The notes below the pieces were generated by a model. That model was not told where the DNA came from, did no database searches, and was given only the letters and a program-made list of their open reading frames with translations. Below are positions 21,501 to 24,844 of a stretch of 24,844 nt of DNA, piece by piece. Numbering within the stretch: position 1 is the stretch's first letter; every line of letters starts with the position of its first letter. The DNA is from CAZVYN01 sp964631125. Its GTDB lineage: Bacteria > Eisenbacteria > RBG-16-71-46 > CAIMUX01. A program made the translations under genes and the position numbers. The DNA lies in NCBI GenBank assembly GCA_964631125.1, contig CAZVYN010000064.1, forward strand, positions 1 to 24,844. Direction: 5' to 3'.

Positions 21501-23033
21501 CTACCTTACGATCGTGAATCGCGCCACAGACTCCGCTCCGTCCACCCGCGCGAAGAACACCCCCGCCGGTACACGCCTCCCGGTCGCGTCCCGTCCATCC
21601 CACCCCGTCGTCCAAACACCTAACGCCGCCCGCGCCATACTCAACTCACGGATCCGACTCCCATCCGCTCCGACAATCGACAGAACAGTCGGCCCACCGC
21701 CTCGCACGTTTTCCGACACATCGATGAACTCGAGGCGCACTCCGGCCGAACTTACGCTGGGAGTCGCTCGTAGGCTCACCATCGGTCGTTCCACAGCATC
21801 AGCGTGGGCCGTGGTGCCGGTCGCGTTGGGGTACACCACGAGGAACAGATTCCCACCCCACCTGAAGCCGATGAGATCGGGTCCACCAGCCGCAATCACC
21901 TCGCATGACTGACTCTGTATCAGCCGTTCCGGGAGCGGCTCTATCGACACAAACGTGCCGTCACCAACCCCCCGAAAGATCTCCGTCTCGCCCTCTAGGG
22001 TCCGCAGGTCCATTGTTCCGTCGAGATCGATATCGAACAACGTAGGATCGGTGGAAAATCCAGGCTCGACAGAGCCTACCAGCGTGAAATCGCCACCCTC
22101 GTCGCCCAGATATACTAGCGCCTCGAGGTACTCGCTCTCCGATCGAACAAGATCCGGAAACTCATCTGAATCGATCCGGCCGAAGTCATAGGACTCGATT
22201 GTCTCTGAGAACTCAGGCTCCGAAACGACGGCCCAGTGCGCGTCTTCGGCAAACTGCCGCCCCCCGACATTCTCGAACCAACCAATTCCTTCGCGAACTC
22301 CGCAATGATCATCCGACCAATACGTAGCGAAGGTGGCCAGGTCCAGATCTCCATCGCCATCGACGTCTCGAACCCGAGGTTCGTACAGCCAAGTGAAGTA
22401 CCCCCCTGGTTCGCAGCCCTCGTCCTCGAACAGCCGAACCTGGAGGACGGTGGGCGACGCGCTCAAGCCAGAACTCCCACCCCAGTAGACGTAGACTCGA
22501 CTCTTCGGATAGACGTAACGGGGTAGCTGACCAACCAGATCATCGAAACCGTCGCCGTCCACGTCGTCGCTGCCGAGCAGTTCGAAAGTCGCGGGCGAGC
22601 CGTTCAAATACAGACGAACCGGTTCGGACGCGAAGACTCCACCTGAGCCTTGGTAGTAGATCCCAGTCGGCTCCCGCGTGCCGGCGAGATCATCGCGACC
22701 ATCGCCGTCGAAGTCTCCCGCGACCAGGGCCTTCCATCCCAATGGAGTGCTGGGACACGCGATCTGCTCTCGGAGAGTCATCCCTCCGGCACCATCGCCT
22801 TCGTAGACCAACAGGGAGCGCGCCGCCCCCTGAATCCCCCCGACGGCACAATCGAGGTTCTGGTCTGAGTCAAAGTGTCCGGTAGCGAGTACCAACCCGT
22901 TCATTGGAAGTGCTGTGACGATCGGTTCGCCGAACCACGACTCCGCCGAAGCGACGGAACAATAGAGTACCTCTCCGATCAGCAGCGCAGCGACTGTCAG
23001 CGAAAGACCCTCGCGCTTGATGTTGCCTCTCAT
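21501..23033 (-). CDS. Secreted FG-GAP repeat protein with a FlgD-Ig/sorting C-terminus
   Basis: A 510-residue exported protein. A signal peptide ends at about SVASA/ES (residue 30). Several FG-GAP/VCBS-like repeats with Asp-rich calcium-binding loops follow: GDFDGDGRDDLAG, DDVDGDGFDDLVG, RDVDGDGDLDLA and IDLDGTMDLRT. These fold as propeller blades in known relatives. The C-terminal about 85 residues end with WDGRDATGRRVPAGVFFAR and TIVR, the same sorting-type domain as in the 6014-9064 protein. The ATG at 23033 has AGGAGG upstream, overlapping the previous gene's stop, so the two are co-transcribed. Base composition is less GC-rich than the neighbouring operons. Function is unknown; surface binding is likely. 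Confidence 0.82.
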   Translation of the reverse strand: MRGNIKREGLSLTVAALLIGEVLYCSVASAESWFGEPIVTALPMNGLVLATGHFDSDQNLDCAVGGIQGAARSLLVYEGDGAGGMTLREQIACPSTPLGWKALVAGDFDGDGRDDLAGTREPTGIYYQGSGGVFASEPVRLYLNGSPATFELLGSDDVDGDGFDDLVGQLPRYVYPKSRVYVYWGGSSGLSASPTVLQVRLFEDEGCEPGGYFTWLYEPRVRDVDGDGDLDLATFATYWSDDHCGVREGIGWFENVGGRQFAEDAHWAVVSEPEFSETIESYDFGRIDSDEFPDLVRSESEYLEALVYLGDEGGDFTLVGSVEPGFSTDPTLFDIDLDGTMDLRTLEGETEIFRGVGDGTFVSIEPLPERLIQSQSCEVIAAGGPDLIGFRWGGNLFLVVYPNATGTTAHADAVERPMVSLRATPSVSSAGVRLEFIDVSENVRGGGPTVLSIVGADGSRIRELSMARAALGVWTTGWDGRDATGRRVPAGVFFARVDGAESVARFTIVR

Positions 23034-23044
23034 GTGCTACCTCC

Positions 23045-24844
23045 TCACTTGACCAGGACGAGGCGCCGCGACAGATCGAGCCCCCCGCCTTCCAGTTTCA
23101 CAAAATAGACGCCCGCGCCGACCTGGCGATTCGACGTGTCGAGGCCTTCCCAGACCATGGATTGGAGCCCGCCCGGCGCGGCTGGCGTATCCGCCAGGCG
23201 TTTCACCAGTCGTCCTTGCACGTCGTAGACCGTCAATCGGACGGGCTTCCCAGGAGGACTGGCGTAGCGGATCGTTGCGCGAGGATTGAACGGGTTCGGC
23301 GCAATTTGAAGCGTGGAGGCGGTTGGCAGACCGTCACCGGCGTCGACAGAAGGTGCGCCCCGCGCCTGCGCCCCTCCTGCGAAATTTCCGGAACGCGCGT
23401 TGTCGTACGCGGCCGTAGGCCATGGGACTTCGGCCTCAGTATCGGAAGGAAGATCGTAGACATAGACGTAGCCGTCGTCGACTCCGACGATAAGCTCCAA
23501 CTGGTCATCACCGTCGAGATCTGCGATCGCAGGCACACACGGTGGCTCGGAGTAGGTGAGCGGCCAGCCAAGCTCCTGCTTGAACGTGAACGTCCCTCCC
23601 ACTCCGGGCGTGAGCTGCCACACGAAAAGCGCAGCGTGATTGCTGCTTACGAGGAGCTCAACTTGGCCGTCGTCATCTATGTCGGCGAGAATTGGGTTGC
23701 CCGTCGTTCTACCGAAAAGCTCGCCCCGACGCCCTGGAAGCGGGATCGTATCGGTGACTGTCACCACGGTACCCGTGGGAGACAGGGTGTGACCGAGTGT
23801 TTCCGTGCCAGCGTGCAACAGCGAGGCGACCGTTTTGTAAGGATTCGTCGGAGTCTCATCTCCGTCCACTTCGGTCAATCGCGTGGTGACGACTTCAAGA
23901 TAGCCGTTGGCATTTCCAAGGTCACCCACGGCTGGCGATTGGATGAACTCTTGCTGGAACAGCAGCTCATCGTCCCCTGCGCCGGCCCAGCGTATGAGCC
24001 GTCGTTCGGTATCCATCGCCGGCGAACCACCGTCGAGAACGACCGTCTTGGCGTTCGAGCCCCGTGAATTCAGGATCACGTCGGGCTGATCATCCGCATC
24101 GACATCGGCCACGACGGGAGTCGAGAACGGACCGGAGCACGGAATCGCGCCATTGCACGGGTTGCTAGTCCAGACCGATGCTGGGTTTCCCGATCCAGGC
24201 GCTATCGACTCCCACACAATCACGCGACCGTCTTGCACCGGCTGGACAATCTCAAGCCCAGCAGAGGTCTCGTCAATCTCGCCGACGGCTACTCCCGAAT
24301 GATTGTAGAAGTCGTCCTCTATGATGTCGACGAAGATGCCGTCGGAGTCGTGCCCGTACGCCGTCCCATCGCCGTTGAATACGTAAAGATCATTCGATCG
24401 GTATGCGTTTACCAGGATCTCCCACTCGCCGTCGTCCTCACCTTCGTCCAGGTCTGCGAGCGTCGGGGTCGAGCGGGCATTGACAGGCTTTGGAAAGTCG
24501 CCTTCGAGATCCCCGTTCTCGTCGATGACGTAAAGCTGCTCGTCCGAGAACATGCCGGCGATCTCCGTGTCGCCGTCGTCGTCGATGTCTGCCCCGGCAA
24601 TTTCGCCCCAGAAGAACAAGAAGTCCTCTGTATCGACGTCCTCCGGATCAGGAATTGGCTCGAACAGCGTACCCTCTGCGTCGGCCGTCGCCAGCGGCGT
24701 ACCGTCTTCATTCCACGAAGAAATCAAACGCCCGCCAGCGACTACTTCGAGATCGGTGTCGCCGTCCATGTCAATCGCAAGTACGGACTTCACCGGGCCG
24801 CTCGCCATCCGGCGGGGCCATCCCGGACGAAGTTGCAGCGTGGA
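23045..24844 (-). CDS. Secreted FG-GAP/VCBS-like repeat protein, 5' end outside the window
   Basis: At least 599 residues. The reading frame stays open to the window edge, so the start and signal peptide are missing. The in-frame ATG at 24808 is internal: the upstream codons continue a repeat (GWPRRM followed by VKSVLAIDMDGDTDLEVVAG). Many Asp-rich repeats are present, such as DIDDDGDTEIAG, DVDADDQPDVILN, DIDDDGQVELLVS and DLDGDDQLELIVG, often preceded by a 'GWP' or 'FPKP' turn. The last about 95 residues (LQIAPNPFNPRATIRY, VYDVQGRLVKRL, VGAGVYFVKLEGG, ending VLVK) are a canonical type A sorting / FlgD-Ig domain. It is followed after 11 bases by a second FG-GAP gene. Local GC is visibly lower than in the rest of the window. 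Confidence 0.82.
   Translation of the reverse strand, partial: STLQLRPGWPRRMASGPVKSVLAIDMDGDTDLEVVAGGRLISSWNEDGTPLATADAEGTLFEPIPDPEDVDTEDFLFFWGEIAGADIDDDGDTEIAGMFSDEQLYVIDENGDLEGDFPKPVNARSTPTLADLDEGEDDGEWEILVNAYRSNDLYVFNGDGTAYGHDSDGIFVDIIEDDFYNHSGVAVGEIDETSAGLEIVQPVQDGRVIVWESIAPGSGNPASVWTSNPCNGAIPCSGPFSTPVVADVDADDQPDVILNSRGSNAKTVVLDGGSPAMDTERRLIRWAGAGDDELLFQQEFIQSPAVGDLGNANGYLEVVTTRLTEVDGDETPTNPYKTVASLLHAGTETLGHTLSPTGTVVTVTDTIPLPGRRGELFGRTTGNPILADIDDDGQVELLVSSNHAALFVWQLTPGVGGTFTFKQELGWPLTYSEPPCVPAIADLDGDDQLELIVGVDDGYVYVYDLPSDTEAEVPWPTAAYDNARSGNFAGGAQARGAPSVDAGDGLPTASTLQIAPNPFNPRATIRYASPPGKPVRLTVYDVQGRLVKRLADTPAAPGGLQSMVWEGLDTSNRQVGAGVYFVKLEGGGLDLSRRLVLVK

Noticed and set aside
1..24844. tRNA, rRNA, insertion sequence, prophage or defence-system genes
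   Set aside because: I saw no cloverleaf-like segment, transposase, integrase, toxin-antitoxin pair, nuclease or phage gene on either strand. The RapA-like ATPase lacks the partner genes expected of a defence island.

Overview
This is a GC-rich bacterial chromosome segment. It is probably from a metagenome-assembled genome, because a run of exactly 100 N (11599-11698) marks a scaffold join. Coding density is high, most genes have strong AGGAGG-type ribosome sites, and several neighbours share ATGA stop/start overlaps. Three large secreted proteins (FG-GAP or propeller-like) end in the FlgD-Ig-like / 'type A sorting' C-terminal domain. That combination with high GC suggests an FCB-type lineage such as Candidatus Eisenbacteria. 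This placement is inference from gene style only; no rRNA or phylogenetic marker is present.

Layout. (1) 106-3985, minus strand: accA (acetyl-CoA carboxylase alpha), an Aur1/inositol-phosphoceramide-synthase-like PAP2 membrane enzyme, a GT39-like polyprenyl-sugar glycosyltransferase and a YbjQ-family protein. They form a lipid and envelope operon behind a recognisable TTGACG-N18-TAGATT promoter. (2) 4345-11560, plus strand: an FN3 lipoprotein, an orotate phosphoribosyltransferase fused to a Nudix hydrolase, a 1016-residue secreted protein, and a RapA-like SWI2/SNF2 ATPase. (3) 11561-11730: a 14-bp tandem repeat array interrupted by the assembly gap. (4) 11717-13814, minus strand: a fatty-acid desaturase, a small protein resembling DUF6504, and LexA, which has a promoter carrying a CGAACGTTCG palindrome. 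(5) 13967-21227, minus strand: lipA, then (in order of transcription) lpdA, lipB, a fused E1 alpha/beta and an E2. This is a self-contained 2-oxoacid dehydrogenase plus lipoylation module. (6) 21501-24844, minus strand: two tandem FG-GAP secreted proteins with sorting-type C-termini. The upstream one is cut by the window edge.

How the genes work together. In region 5, LipB transfers octanoate from ACP to the E2 lipoyl lysine, LipA inserts the sulfurs, E1 decarboxylates the 2-oxoacid onto the lipoyl arm, E2 forms the acyl-CoA, and Lpd reoxidises the dihydrolipoyl group. AccA in region 1 feeds fatty-acid synthesis, and the desaturase and IPC-synthase-like enzyme modify membrane lipids. The lipid theme therefore recurs, although the clusters are separate transcription units.

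The most noteworthy items are the PyrE-Nudix fusion, the gap-interrupted 14-bp repeat that contains the desaturase stop codon, TANACT boxes placed to give leaderless mRNAs, the LexA promoter palindrome, a perfect hairpin over the lipB start, and a 49-bp palindrome that copies the 3' end of the ybjQ-like gene. I see no tRNA, rRNA, CRISPR array, transposase, integrase or phage gene. I did not find a clearly new multi-gene defence or mobile system.
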